64,000 nt of DNA, from the NCBI RefSeq assembly GCF_000022365.1, contig NC_012804.1, forward strand, positions 1,054,001 through 1,118,000, read 5' to 3'. The translations under genes and the position numbers were made by a program. The DNA comes from Thermococcus gammatolerans EJ3 (GTDB taxonomy: Archaea; Methanobacteriota_B; Thermococci; Thermococcales; Thermococcaceae). Each line of letters starts with the position of its first letter. Position 1 is the first letter of the stretch. Under the pieces are notes generated by a model. The model ran no database searches. It had not been told where the DNA came from and saw only the letters and a program-made list of their open reading frames with translations. Shown piece by piece: positions 16,962 to 24,952 of the stretch.

Positions 16962-18869
16962 ATGGAGACGGTTAAGGCTTACCCTTCTGATTCGACCGAG
17001 GTTAAAGGTGAAAGGCGAGAGAAGAAGCTTCTCATGGGAAACGAGGCGATAGCCTACGGCGCCCTTGAGAGCGGCGTCGTTTTTGCAACCGGTTACCCCG
17101 GAACGCCCTCGACCGAGGTCATCGAGACGATAGCAAGGCTCAAGCCGGAAGTTTTTGCCGAGTGGGCTCCCAACGAAAAGGTTGCCCTTGAGGAAGCGGC
17201 GGGAGTTGCCTACACGGGCTTGAGGGCGCTCGTAACCATGAAGTGCGTCGGTTTAAACGTGGCAGCGGACCCTCTTATGAGCCTCGCATATTCAGGCGTC
17301 GAGGGAGGTCTCGTGATCCTCGTGGCTGATGACCCAGGCCCGCACACATCTCAAACGGAGCAGGACGACCGCTACTACGGTAAGATCTCGCTCCTGCCCG
17401 TCCTTGAACCTGCAGATCCTCAAGAGGCCCACGACCTCATCAAGTACGCCTACGAGCTGAGCGAGCGCTATAAAGTCCCGGTCATCTTCAGGACAACCAC
17501 GAGGGTTAACCACACGACCGCCGACGTGGAGGTCGGCGAGTTCATCGAACTCGACAGGAAGCCCGTCTTCAAGAAGGACATCGAGCGCTACGTGAGGGCC
17601 AGCATGGAGGGCAACAGGAAGAGGCACCGCTGGCTCAACGAGACACTCGCCAAGATTGAGGAGGAGTTCAACTCGATGCCCTTCAACTGGGTCGAGGGGA
17701 GCGGTAAAATCGGAATAATCGTCGAGGGCGCGCCCTACAACTACGTGAAGGAGGTTCTCCCGAGAATCAACGCGGACTTTAAAGTTCTCAAGCTCTCAAC
17801 GCCCCACCCGCTACCGAAGAAGTTGGTCACCGACTTCCTCAAGGATGTGGACTACGCCATTGTAATCGAGGACGGCGCGCCTCTCCTCGAGGAGGAGGTC
17901 AAGATAGCCGCCTACGAGGCCGGCTTGAGCGTTCCAATCTACGGCAAGAGAACAGGCCATCTGCCCCTTGAGGGCGAGCTAACGCCTTCCCTCGTCAGAA
18001 ACGCCCTCCTCAGGCTCATCGGAGAAAGTGAAGAGACCTACGAGAAGCCAGAGGGGGTAAAGCTGGCAGAGAGCCTCGCCCCGAAGAGACCGCCGGTTAT
18101 GTGCCCCGGCTGTCCGCACAGGGGCTCTTACCGCGCCGTGCTGGACGCGCTGAGGGATCTCAAGCTCGGCCGTTACAAGGTCCCAATACATGGCGACATA
18201 GGCTGTTACGCCCTCTCGCTCCTCCCACCGCTCGAAGCCATCTGGACCGAGTACGTCATGGGCGCGAGCATAAGTTTAGCGAACGGGCAGAGCATCGTCA
18301 CGGACAAGAAGATAATCGCGACAATCGGTGACTCGACTTTCTTCCACAACGGAATCCAGCCCCTCATCGATGCCGTCTACAAGAACCTGAACGTTCTGGT
18401 GATGATACTCGACAACAGAACCACCGCCATGACCGGCCACCAGCCCCACCCCGGAACCGGGGGTAGCGAAACCGGCAGGAAGTTCAACGAGATCGACATC
18501 GAGGCATTGGTCAAGGCTCTTGGAGTGAAGTACGTCAAGACCGTCGACCCCTACGACCTCAAGGCCACGAGAGAAGCCATAAAGGAGGCCATGCAGGTTG
18601 AGGGGCCGGCCGTGATAATAGCTAAGCGTGAGTGCGTCATTCCCGTCATAAGGCGCGGGGAAATAGGTGAGCTCCCCGTTGTCATCGAGGACAAGTGCAC
18701 CGGCTGTAAGGCGTGCATACTCCTGACCGGCTGTCCGGCGCTCGTCTACGACCCCGAAACGAACAAGGTACGCATAGACAGCCTGCTCTGCACGGGCTGT
18801 GGTGTCTGCAACCAGACGTGCCCCTTCGACGCGATAAAGTTCCCGAGCGAGCTGGAGAGGGGGGCTTAA
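16962..18869 (+). CDS. iorA: Indolepyruvate:ferredoxin oxidoreductase alpha subunit
   Basis: 635 residues, the usual size of IorA. The enzyme oxidises indolepyruvate and other aryl pyruvates to aryl-acetyl-CoA with ferredoxin, the second step of aromatic amino acid fermentation. N-terminal half: pyruvate-oxidoreductase domain (ATGYPGTPSTEVIETIARLK). Middle: TPP-binding domain (HGDIGCYALSLLPP, then TIGDSTFFHNGI). C-terminus: two 4Fe-4S motifs (CTGCKACILLTGCP, CTGCGVCNQTCPFDA). Start: ATG after AAAGGTGGTTGT, with a TATA box (ttttatat, 16925-16932) about 30 bp upstream. IorB, which usually follows in Thermococcales, is absent here; the next gene is an unrelated ATPase. Confidence 0.95.
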   Translation: METVKAYPSDSTEVKGERREKKLLMGNEAIAYGALESGVVFATGYPGTPSTEVIETIARLKPEVFAEWAPNEKVALEEAAGVAYTGLRALVTMKCVGLNVAADPLMSLAYSGVEGGLVILVADDPGPHTSQTEQDDRYYGKISLLPVLEPADPQEAHDLIKYAYELSERYKVPVIFRTTTRVNHTTADVEVGEFIELDRKPVFKKDIERYVRASMEGNRKRHRWLNETLAKIEEEFNSMPFNWVEGSGKIGIIVEGAPYNYVKEVLPRINADFKVLKLSTPHPLPKKLVTDFLKDVDYAIVIEDGAPLLEEEVKIAAYEAGLSVPIYGKRTGHLPLEGELTPSLVRNALLRLIGESEETYEKPEGVKLAESLAPKRPPVMCPGCPHRGSYRAVLDALRDLKLGRYKVPIHGDIGCYALSLLPPLEAIWTEYVMGASISLANGQSIVTDKKIIATIGDSTFFHNGIQPLIDAVYKNLNVLVMILDNRTTAMTGHQPHPGTGGSETGRKFNEIDIEALVKALGVKYVKTVDPYDLKATREAIKEAMQVEGPAVIIAKRECVIPVIRRGEIGELPVVIEDKCTGCKACILLTGCPALVYDPETNKVRIDSLLCTGCGVCNQTCPFDAIKFPSELERGA

Positions 18870-18899
18870 TCAGTTTTCTCTTTCCCCCGCAATCCTTAA

Positions 18900-18920
18900 A
18901 TATTACTCGTTCAGTAATAT
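18900..18920 (+). promoter_or_regulatory. 21-bp palindrome in promoter of archaeal ATPase
   Basis: ATATTACT-CGTTC-AGTAATAT, perfect 8-bp arms around 5 bp. It overlaps the downstream edge of a TATA-like cttaaata (18895-18902) and ends 14 bp before the ATG. The ribosome site GGTGGG (18925-18930) follows. The position suits a repressor site, perhaps autoregulation by the downstream gene. Confidence 0.65.
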
Positions 18921-18934
18921 ACTCGGTGGGTAAT

Positions 18935-20353
18935 ATGTTCTACGACAGGTGGCGCGAGCTTGAGAAGCTCAACGAGGTTTACTCCTTTCCAGGCTCAAGC
19001 TTCCTCGTGATTTACGGCAGGCGGAGGGTTGGAAAGACTGCCTTGGCCAGGGAGTTCCTAAGGGATAAGCCAGGCCTATACTTCTTCGTTGGCGAGAAGG
19101 ACGAGGCTCTGCTCCTCGAGGAGTACTCGCGCGAGATTGAGGAAAAGCTTTCCCACCACCTTCCCCCATATGTGAAGCCAAAGTTCGGCTCCCTAGAGGA
19201 GCTGGTTGAGTTCCTGCTCGACTTCTCGCAGGAGAGGAAGCTTGTTGTGGTCTTTGATGAATTCCAGAACTTCAGGACGGTTAAACCTTCATTCTTCTCC
19301 TCCCTCCAGAGGCTCTGGGACGAGAAAAAGGAGACCTCAAACCTCATGCTCATCGCAGTTGGCTCGTACGTCGGCATGATTAAGCGCATCTTCATGGATA
19401 GAAAAGAGCCCCTCTTCGGCAGGGTGGACGAGTGGGTCAAGCTCAAGCCCTTCGACTTCTGGACTTCATTTAACTTCGTGCGCTCTCTGGTTGATGTTTC
19501 ACCAAAGGACTTCGTTGAGCTGTATTCAGCACTGGGCGGAATGCCAAGGTACCTCCTCTACGTCCCGCGGTATTATCGTGGAGACTCCCTCAAAACCCTA
19601 AAGGCGCTGTTCTTCGACGAGTTCGCCCCTCTGAGGGAAGAAGGTTTAAACGTCCTTAAGCTGGAGTTCGGCAGGTTCTACCGCGCTCACTTCTCAATCC
19701 TCGAAGCGGTCAGCCTCGGCTACGTTACGCCCAAGGAGATAAGCAACAAAACGGGTATGAAGCTACTCACCGTCGGCAAGTACCTCAGCGAGCTGACGAA
19801 CCACTTCGAGTACCTGACGAGAGAAGTTCCCGCCACCGAGAACCCTCTGAAGACTAGGAAAGTCGCCTATCGCATAAGCGACGAGTTCTTCAACTTCTGG
19901 TTCCGCTTCGTTTACCACAACTATACCACTCTTGAAGAAAATCCTGAGAAGGCCTTTGAGCGCTTTAAAGCTGAATTTCCAGCCTTCGTTGGCAAAACCT
20001 ACGAGAGAATAGCCCTGGACTTCGTGAGAAAGCTCGACCTTGGCTTTGAACCGGAGCGCGTCGGCAGGTGGTGGCGGGGAGGAGAAGAAATAGACGTCCT
20101 CACCTACGACCGGAAGAACATTATTCTCTTCGAGGTGAAGTGGAAGGATTTGAGCCTGAGGGACGCGAGGAAGGTTTTGAAGTCCCTTGAAAGAAAGGCT
20201 GAACTCCTCCCGCTCAAAGGGGATTACAGGTTTGGCATCGTAGCGAGGGAACTCAAGGGTAAGGAAGAACTCAGGAAAGAGGGCTTTCTCGCATTTGACC
20301 TCAACGACGTTGTTCAGTATTCCCTCACTCCCTCCAAACCTCGAGAACCATGA
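18935..20353 (+). CDS. Archaeal ATPase (AAA+) with C-terminal DUF234 nuclease-like domain
   Basis: 472 residues starting at MFYDRWRELEKL after a GGTGGG site. N-terminal archaeal-type ATPase: Walker A VIYGRRRVGKTALAREFL, Walker B LVVVFDEFQNF, and a sensor-like LIAVGSYVG. Then a winged-helix region (VTPKEISNKTGMKLLTVGKY), and a C-terminal DUF234 domain with GEEIDVLTYD and FEVKWKD. That D...ExK pattern is the PD-(D/E)XK nuclease signature. Proteins of this group are common, variable and lineage-specific in archaea; roles in mobile elements or defence have been proposed but not settled. It overlaps the convergent DUF4152 gene by 29 bp. A palindrome sits in its promoter. Confidence 0.85.
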   Translation: MFYDRWRELEKLNEVYSFPGSSFLVIYGRRRVGKTALAREFLRDKPGLYFFVGEKDEALLLEEYSREIEEKLSHHLPPYVKPKFGSLEELVEFLLDFSQERKLVVVFDEFQNFRTVKPSFFSSLQRLWDEKKETSNLMLIAVGSYVGMIKRIFMDRKEPLFGRVDEWVKLKPFDFWTSFNFVRSLVDVSPKDFVELYSALGGMPRYLLYVPRYYRGDSLKTLKALFFDEFAPLREEGLNVLKLEFGRFYRAHFSILEAVSLGYVTPKEISNKTGMKLLTVGKYLSELTNHFEYLTREVPATENPLKTRKVAYRISDEFFNFWFRFVYHNYTTLEENPEKAFERFKAEFPAFVGKTYERIALDFVRKLDLGFEPERVGRWWRGGEEIDVLTYDRKNIILFEVKWKDLSLRDARKVLKSLERKAELLPLKGDYRFGIVARELKGKEELRKEGFLAFDLNDVVQYSLTPSKPREP

Positions 20354-21008
20354 AGCGCCTAACGAGCGGGTTTGGATACAGCTCCCAGCCGATTCCCTCT
20401 GTGTCTGCCTCGATTTCCCCGAAGAGGCCGCCCTCGCGCGGGTCGAGGCTCTCCCCGTAGATTTTTCCGGGCCTTATCTCGACCTCCATGTAGCGCGGGA
20501 GGCCGACGATAGCTTTCCCTTCCTTCCTCGCATAGTCAATCGCCCACTTGGCGGTGTACAGGCCGGCGTAGATTTCCGCTATTCTAACAGGGACGCTCGA
20601 CTTGCCAATGGCAATTATCTCTATTCCCGTCTCCTCCCAGAACTTCTTTGCTAAGGGCTGGAGATCCTTCGCGAGATCTTTCCAGACTTCCTTCCCGCGG
20701 TCGGTTATCGTTAAAGCGTCAATCGTCGGCTCGTCGAGCTTTCTCACCTCTATCCCGCCGATGGTTGAGTCGAGATGGATGATGTCCGGCCTGACTTCCC
20801 TTGCGAGCTCCACCGCGAGCAATGCCTCGTCCCTAATAGCTTGCCTCCCGCTCATGTCGTAGTCGAAGGGATCCGCGTACTTCACCCTGCTGAGCGTCGC
20901 CGTCCTGTATGGCTTCTCGACCAGCACTGCCGCCGTTGCAATGAGCCCTATCGGCTCGTAGTCCTCCGTCAGCAGGGCCCCGCCGGTGTCCGCTGAGACT
21001 ATCCTCAT
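20325..21008 (-). CDS. DUF4152 family protein
   Basis: 227 residues from the ATG (MRIVSADTGGALL) after a strong GGAGGTGATG site. The N-terminus VSADTGGALLTED and the middle IIHLDSTIGGIEV and IGKSSVPVRIAEIYAG resemble an RNase-H-like/actin-like fold with acidic residues. It fits the archaeal DUF4152 family, known from Thermococcales proteins of unknown function. The conserved Asp residues (SADTGG, LDSTIGG) hint at metal or nucleotide binding. It overlaps the ATPase gene tail-to-tail. Function unknown. Confidence 0.7.
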   Translation of the reverse strand: MRIVSADTGGALLTEDYEPIGLIATAAVLVEKPYRTATLSRVKYADPFDYDMSGRQAIRDEALLAVELAREVRPDIIHLDSTIGGIEVRKLDEPTIDALTITDRGKEVWKDLAKDLQPLAKKFWEETGIEIIAIGKSSVPVRIAEIYAGLYTAKWAIDYARKEGKAIVGLPRYMEVEIRPGKIYGESLDPREGGLFGEIEADTEGIGWELYPNPLVRRFMVLEVWRE

Positions 21009-21075
21009 AACATCACCTCCGGTAACGACCAATTACCTATGATCATCTCCACCCTATGAATGGATGTGATGGGGT

Positions 21076-21519
21076 ATGGACGGGGCAGCTTATGAAATTT
21101 TGGGACATTATCTGGACAGCCTTTCGGGCTCGATATACTTGGGGTCGGCCAAGGGGTTCGTGTTCGTCGAACATGATGAAAGGGTGTACGTTATAAGTCC
21201 CGTTGAGTGCACGGAGTACGTGTCGATATTCTACTCCGACGGTTTCCTGGAGATATACACTATCTGGGGCAGGGGCGGCGAGAACGGGATCAGAATCCTC
21301 GCGGACACGAGCAGGGTTTCGGTGTTCTCCGAGGGAGATGACCTTTACATACTCATAGAGCCGCACGGTTCCTACGAGATGGTGAACGGTGTCGTCGGCG
21401 TTTTCCTGAGGGGAGCGAGGGATATGGAACCAACGTTACGGAGCGCGATAGACCTCTCAGATCTGAAAAGAAAGGAGAAGGATGGCCTCATAGAGGTCGT
21501 TCAGGGTCAGAGGGTTTGA
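21076..21519 (+). CDS. Hypothetical protein
   Basis: 147 residues, mostly beta-strand in the first 110 (SGSIYLGSAKGFVFVEHDER, VYVISPVECTEYVSIFYS) and a short charged helix at the end (SDLKRKEKDGLIEVV). No signal peptide, membrane segment or catalytic motif is seen. The ATG follows a GATGTGATGGGGT segment usable as a ribosome site. It diverges from DUF4152 across a 67-bp gap and converges on the next small gene with a 4-bp gap. Family not recognised. Confidence 0.6.
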   Translation: MDGAAYEILGHYLDSLSGSIYLGSAKGFVFVEHDERVYVISPVECTEYVSIFYSDGFLEIYTIWGRGGENGIRILADTSRVSVFSEGDDLYILIEPHGSYEMVNGVVGVFLRGARDMEPTLRSAIDLSDLKRKEKDGLIEVVQGQRV

Positions 21520-21523
21520 GTCA

Positions 21524-21799
21524 TCACAGCTCAGCACTCGGCAAACTCTTCATTCCCAGCATTTCGTAAATCCTTCTTGCTACGGTACTTATATTTTCTC
21601 CCCCTTCGATTGAGGCAAGCTCCCCGCTCTCCGGGAACCTGATCCTCAGATAGTCGAGGGCCTCTTCTGGGGCCATTAACATCCCGCTTTCCCGGTACGC
21701 CCAGGCTGTTAGAAGTACGTCCATAGCCCTCTTAGTGTCTCCCGTCTTTAAGAGCTCCTCAGCCTCACGGAGGAGTTCCTCCAATACCCCCACCTTCAT
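21524..21799 (-). CDS. Small helical protein, unknown
   Basis: About 91 residues, helical and TPR-like in look (LEELLREAEELLKTGDTKRA, then MDVLLTAWAYRESG). I chose the ATG of MKVGVLEELL: a TATA box (gttataaat on the minus strand, about 21826-21834) lies 28-35 bp before it, so the longer start nine codons upstream would fall outside the transcript. The mRNA is almost leaderless. The upstream promoter zone is shared with the divergent AI-2E family gene. Function unknown. Confidence 0.6.
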   Translation of the reverse strand: MKVGVLEELLREAEELLKTGDTKRAMDVLLTAWAYRESGMLMAPEEALDYLRIRFPESGELASIEGGENISTVARRIYEMLGMKSLPSAEL

Positions 21800-21857
21800 C
21801 ACCGTCGCCTGATTCCACGTCAACATTTATAACCCATTGGGCTTATACCCGGAGAGT

Positions 21858-22865
21858 ATGAGGGGAAGGATCGAGCTGGTCGTCTGGACTGTTGTGAGTC
21901 TAATAATCCTTTACCTCTCATGGAGGACGGTTAGGCCTCTCGTTACGCCCCTCTTCTTCGGGGTTCTGCTGGCTTACATAGCCTATCCCCTCCATATGCG
22001 CCTCAGGAGGAGGTTCTCGGCCCACGAGTCCGCTCTAATCCTGACCGCGATCATGATAGGGCTGGGCACGATCCTTCTCGTGTTTTTCACTCTGCTCTCA
22101 ATAAAGCTTGTAAATCGATTTTACATGAATGTGAAGGACGTTTTGGCGTGGCTCTCCTCGCTCCAGTTCTCGGGAACACTCCAGACTTTCTTTGGGCAGG
22201 TGCAGTCTCAGATAGTGCCAAAACTCACGGATTACGTCTCGTCTTTCACATTCTCCGTCCCCAAGTACCTCCTTCAGCTCATCGTTTTCCTCTTCGCATT
22301 CTACTACGCCCTCGTCTATGGCGAGAAGCTTAGGGAATTTATCCTGTCCCTTGTTCCAGAGAATCAGGCTCCGTTCATAGTTGAGATCTTGAACAGAACG
22401 GACAAGACCCTCGACGCACTTGTCAGGGCATGGCTCCTCTTGAACGTCGCCAAGGGCTTTCTGATGACCATCGGGTACATCATCTTTGGGGTTGGGGACG
22501 TTTACACCGCGATAATAGCTGGTTTTCTAACGTTCCTCTTTAGCTTCGTGCCCCTCCTGGAGGGGTGGATGCTCTGGGTTGCGGGTGCGATCTACCTCTA
22601 CATGAAAGGATCCCTGCTCGGGGCGATAGGAATCGCGGTTTACGGTGCCGTCCTCGTCTCGCCCCTGCCGGATTACACTGTACGGCCGATGCTCGTTGCC
22701 AAAGATGCAGAATTGGACGAGACGCTTGTTTTCATAGGCATGCTCGGGGGTACCTGGGCCTTTGGGCTGAAGGGCCTTTTACTGGGTCCTGTAATACTGA
22801 GCATCGCCCTAGTTCTGCTGAAGGAGTGGAAAAAGAGAACCTCAGATAGAGGAGCAGCTGGTTAG
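21858..22865 (+). CDS. AI-2E family transporter (UPF0118)
   Basis: 335 residues with about eight membrane helices. Start at the ATG after CCGGAGAGT; an upstream TTG in frame has no ribosome site. The layout is typical for UPF0118/AI-2E exporters: two early helices, a soluble segment (NVKDVLAWLSSLQFSG), and a C-terminal bundle with the Pro-Leu-Leu-Glu-Gly (FVPLLEGW) loop and the LPDYTVRPMLVAK segment. Members export small signals or act as Na+(Li+)/H+ antiporters. No quorum genes are nearby, so ion transport is at least as likely. It overlaps pncA by 24 bp tail to tail. Confidence 0.85.
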   Translation: MRGRIELVVWTVVSLIILYLSWRTVRPLVTPLFFGVLLAYIAYPLHMRLRRRFSAHESALILTAIMIGLGTILLVFFTLLSIKLVNRFYMNVKDVLAWLSSLQFSGTLQTFFGQVQSQIVPKLTDYVSSFTFSVPKYLLQLIVFLFAFYYALVYGEKLREFILSLVPENQAPFIVEILNRTDKTLDALVRAWLLLNVAKGFLMTIGYIIFGVGDVYTAIIAGFLTFLFSFVPLLEGWMLWVAGAIYLYMKGSLLGAIGIAVYGAVLVSPLPDYTVRPMLVAKDAELDETLVFIGMLGGTWAFGLKGLLLGPVILSIALVLLKEWKKRTSDRGAAG

Positions 22866-23393
22866 CTTTACCCCGGCGCGCTGGAGCTCTTCAAGGGCTT
22901 TTCTCTCGTCCTCCGGGTTGATCCCCTTGATGGCGTCCGTCAGCAGGTAAGTCTCAAAGCCGTGTTTTACGGCATCTAGGGCTGTGGCCTTTACGCAGTA
23001 CTCTGTGGCAACCCCACAGACGTAGACGCGCTTAACACCCTTCTCCATGAGTATCTCAGCCAGATTCGTGCCCTCAAAACCCGAATATGCCTCTTTATCA
23101 GGTTCCGTTGCCTTCGAAATTATGACCGCGTCTTCGGGCAGCTCCACGACGAATTCTGCGCCGGGTGTGTTCTGGACGCAGTGCCTCGGCCAGGGGCCGC
23201 CCTGCTCTCTGAAGCTGATGTGGTTCTCCGGGTGCCAGTCCCTGGTGGCGACTATCAATGCACCCCTCTCCCTGAATTTTCTCACGCACTCGTTTACGAT
23301 AGGGATTATCTTGTCCCCCTCTGGAACCGGAAGGGCCCCTCCGGGCATGAAATCCCTCTGCATGTCCACAACGATGAGGGCTTCCTCCGGCAT
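22842..23393 (-). CDS. pncA: Nicotinamidase / pyrazinamidase
   Basis: 183 residues. It hydrolyses nicotinamide to nicotinic acid for NAD salvage. Start ATG (MPEEALIVVDMQRDF) was chosen from the conserved beginning of Pyrococcus homologs; the frame runs 27 codons further upstream. Seen: catalytic Asp in VVDMQRDF, metal ligands in RDWHPENHISF and the later WPRHCV His, catalytic Lys in ISKATEPD, and nucleophile Cys in VCGVATEYCVKA (the Cys before VKA). The oxyanion cis-peptide VATEY is present. The cytoplasmic enzyme binds zinc or iron. nadM, a later step of NAD synthesis, is 27 kb away in this window. Confidence 0.93.
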   Translation of the reverse strand: MPEEALIVVDMQRDFMPGGALPVPEGDKIIPIVNECVRKFRERGALIVATRDWHPENHISFREQGGPWPRHCVQNTPGAEFVVELPEDAVIISKATEPDKEAYSGFEGTNLAEILMEKGVKRVYVCGVATEYCVKATALDAVKHGFETYLLTDAIKGINPEDERKALEELQRAGVKLTSCSSI

Positions 23394-23470
23394 GTCCATC
23401 ACCGATGAATTATCGACGTTCGACTTTAAATCCTTGTCATCAGAAGCTGAAGAAGTTCCCCGGCACTCCC

Positions 23471-23869
23471 TCAAACCTCAAGCCTCTCCCTGAAGCGGGA
23501 CATGTCGAGGCCCTTCTCAACGCCGAAGAGGTAGAGAACCAGCCTCCTGTCGAGGTTGCCGTACCTTCCCGAGAACTTCTCAAGCTCTTCCAAAACCTCT
23601 GATTCATCGAGGTCCAGCTGGGAGGCCACAAAGGACAGCATCTCCCTGAAGAGATCCTCCTCCCCTTCTTTTTGTGTTAACGCCTCGAGATTTATTCTCA
23701 GCAAATTCCCTTCCTCGACGAGCAGGCCTTCTTCGACCCACTTTGAGATAGCTTCTTTGGCCTCACCAACGCTCATGATCCTGAGCTTGAAGGTAAGCAG
23801 TCCCACGAGCTCGCTCTTTGAAAACTTTCCGCTTCCCTTAACCCTGAGCACGCTCTCGAGGGGGTGCAC
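23471..23869 (-). CDS. DUF2240 family protein
   Basis: About 132 residues from a GTG start (VHPLESVLRVKGSGKFSK). A TATA box on the minus strand (about 23900-23908) is 30 bp upstream, which excludes the longer frame. The sequence has a winged-helix-like N-terminal part (FSKSELVGLLTFKLRIMSVG, AISKWVEEGLLVEEG) and a helical end (EEVLEELEKFSGRYGNLDRR-like spacing). This matches the archaeal DUF2240 family, of unknown function, possibly nucleic-acid binding. It lies just downstream of tRNA-Thr but has its own promoter. Confidence 0.65.
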   Translation of the reverse strand: MHPLESVLRVKGSGKFSKSELVGLLTFKLRIMSVGEAKEAISKWVEEGLLVEEGNLLRINLEALTQKEGEEDLFREMLSFVASQLDLDESEVLEELEKFSGRYGNLDRRLVLYLFGVEKGLDMSRFRERLEV

Positions 23870-23899
23870 GGAACCACCCAAAGTTCTTCGCAAAAGGGG

Positions 23900-23908
23900 T
23901 ATAAAAAC
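23900..23908 (-). promoter_or_regulatory. TATA box of DUF2240 gene
   Basis: gtttttatac on the minus strand, 30 bp before the GTG start and directly downstream of the tRNA-Thr 3' end. It implies a short or missing leader and fixes the choice of start codon. Confidence 0.6.
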
Positions 23909-23912
23909 GTGG

Positions 23913-23989
23913 TGGAGCCGGGACCGGGATTTGAACCCGGGACCTGGGGATTACGAGTCCCCCGCCCTGCCGAGCTAGGCTACCCCGGC
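23913..23989 (-). tRNA. tRNA-Thr (CGT)
   Basis: Complete cloverleaf on the minus strand: acceptor GCCGGGG with TCCCGGC (one G:U at position 7:66), D-arm GCC...GGC, anticodon stem GGGGA/TCCCC with loop CTCGTAA (anticodon CGT at 23953-23955), T-arm CCGGG/CCCGG with TTCAAAT. The discriminator is T, as in archaeal tRNA-Thr, and CCA is encoded. No intron. A TATA box (CTTATAAA, 24016-24023) lies 27 bp upstream. Confidence 0.95.
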
Positions 23990-24015
23990 ACCGGAGGAGA
24001 AAAAGTAGGAGAGGT

Positions 24016-24023
24016 TTATAAGT
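24016..24023 (-). promoter_or_regulatory. TATA box of tRNA-Thr
   Basis: cttataaa on the minus strand, 27 bp before the first base of the mature tRNA, the usual archaeal distance to the transcription start. Confidence 0.7.
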
Positions 24024-24029
24024 TTTCCG

Positions 24030-24827
24030 CTACGGCTTGGGCATCGTCATGGCAAGTATCAGGAGAAAGCCTCCGGCGAGGAAGCCGAGCATCGTGGCAT
24101 GTTTGATTATGGAGACGTTAACGTTCCTGAAAGCTGATGGAACATGGATTTTTCTTCCCTCGACCATCTTACCAACTACCATCGCCAGTGCTATGCCTGA
24201 GAGGGCGTCGTAGATCCAGTGGTGACCGAGAAGGAGGGTGGCGAAAGGAACGAGTGAGTTGAGGGCTATGATGAGCTTGGCCTTGAGCTCCCGCCGGTAT
24301 TTCCACAGGATGATTATGTTAAAGGCCGCCACGGTGTTGTGAAGGGAAGGCAGAACAAATTCCTGCTGGGTCAGGTAAGTCCTGTCCGGGTAGAACCCGG
24401 GTAAATGGTAGACGTAGTGGGGCGCATAAACGTGGGCAAAGGTGTAGACTGTACCGCAGATGGAGTATGTAATGAGGTACCCCAGTGCCAGCTCATCGGC
24501 CTTCTGGAGATCCCTCTTGTACAGGAGAACGAAGAGGACAGTTAACGCTATCGAGCCCGAGAATCCGATGTAGTAGATACCCTTCATGAGGAGGTAAAGC
24601 GGGAAGACTTCTCTCGTGAGGTCAAGGGTGGAGACGACGAAGTGATATGAAGTGAAGGGGAGTTTAAGGAGGAGATACGTAACGTCCCTGCTGTGGGATT
24701 TGAGGTGATCGTAGAGAACTGTAAACCCTATCCACCCGAAGTACAGCAGGAGAAAAGTGTTGAGCCGTATAAGCACGTCGTGGTCGTTGAGGGACTCCAC
24801 AATATCCCTGACTGATTGTCGTTTCAT
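24030..24827 (-). CDS. PAP2-family membrane phosphatase
   Basis: 265 residues with six membrane helices. The phosphatase motifs are LPSLHNT (second motif, with catalytic His) and LLGHHWIYDALSG (third motif, His and Asp). The first, Lys/Arg-rich motif is less clear but YPDRTYL is nearby. Such enzymes remove or move phosphate on lipid or polyprenol phosphates on the outer face of the membrane; the arrangement resembles the inositol phosphorylceramide synthase-like (PAP2_3) subgroup. Substrate not known; recycling of polyprenol pyrophosphate or archaeal lipid turnover is possible. The gene has its own promoter region upstream (ccctatttaaac). Confidence 0.82.
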   Translation of the reverse strand: MKRQSVRDIVESLNDHDVLIRLNTFLLLYFGWIGFTVLYDHLKSHSRDVTYLLLKLPFTSYHFVVSTLDLTREVFPLYLLMKGIYYIGFSGSIALTVLFVLLYKRDLQKADELALGYLITYSICGTVYTFAHVYAPHYVYHLPGFYPDRTYLTQQEFVLPSLHNTVAAFNIIILWKYRRELKAKLIIALNSLVPFATLLLGHHWIYDALSGIALAMVVGKMVEGRKIHVPSAFRNVNVSIIKHATMLGFLAGGFLLILAMTMPKP

Positions 24828-24952
24828 CGGACTCCCCCACCGGCTATGAGTAATGGGATACCCTATTTAAACTTTTCACTTTTTCCGCCACTGGAGTTGA
24901 AATAAAACCAAAGGTTTTTCTTGCCAGCGTTCAACTTCCACCGGTGAGTTAA

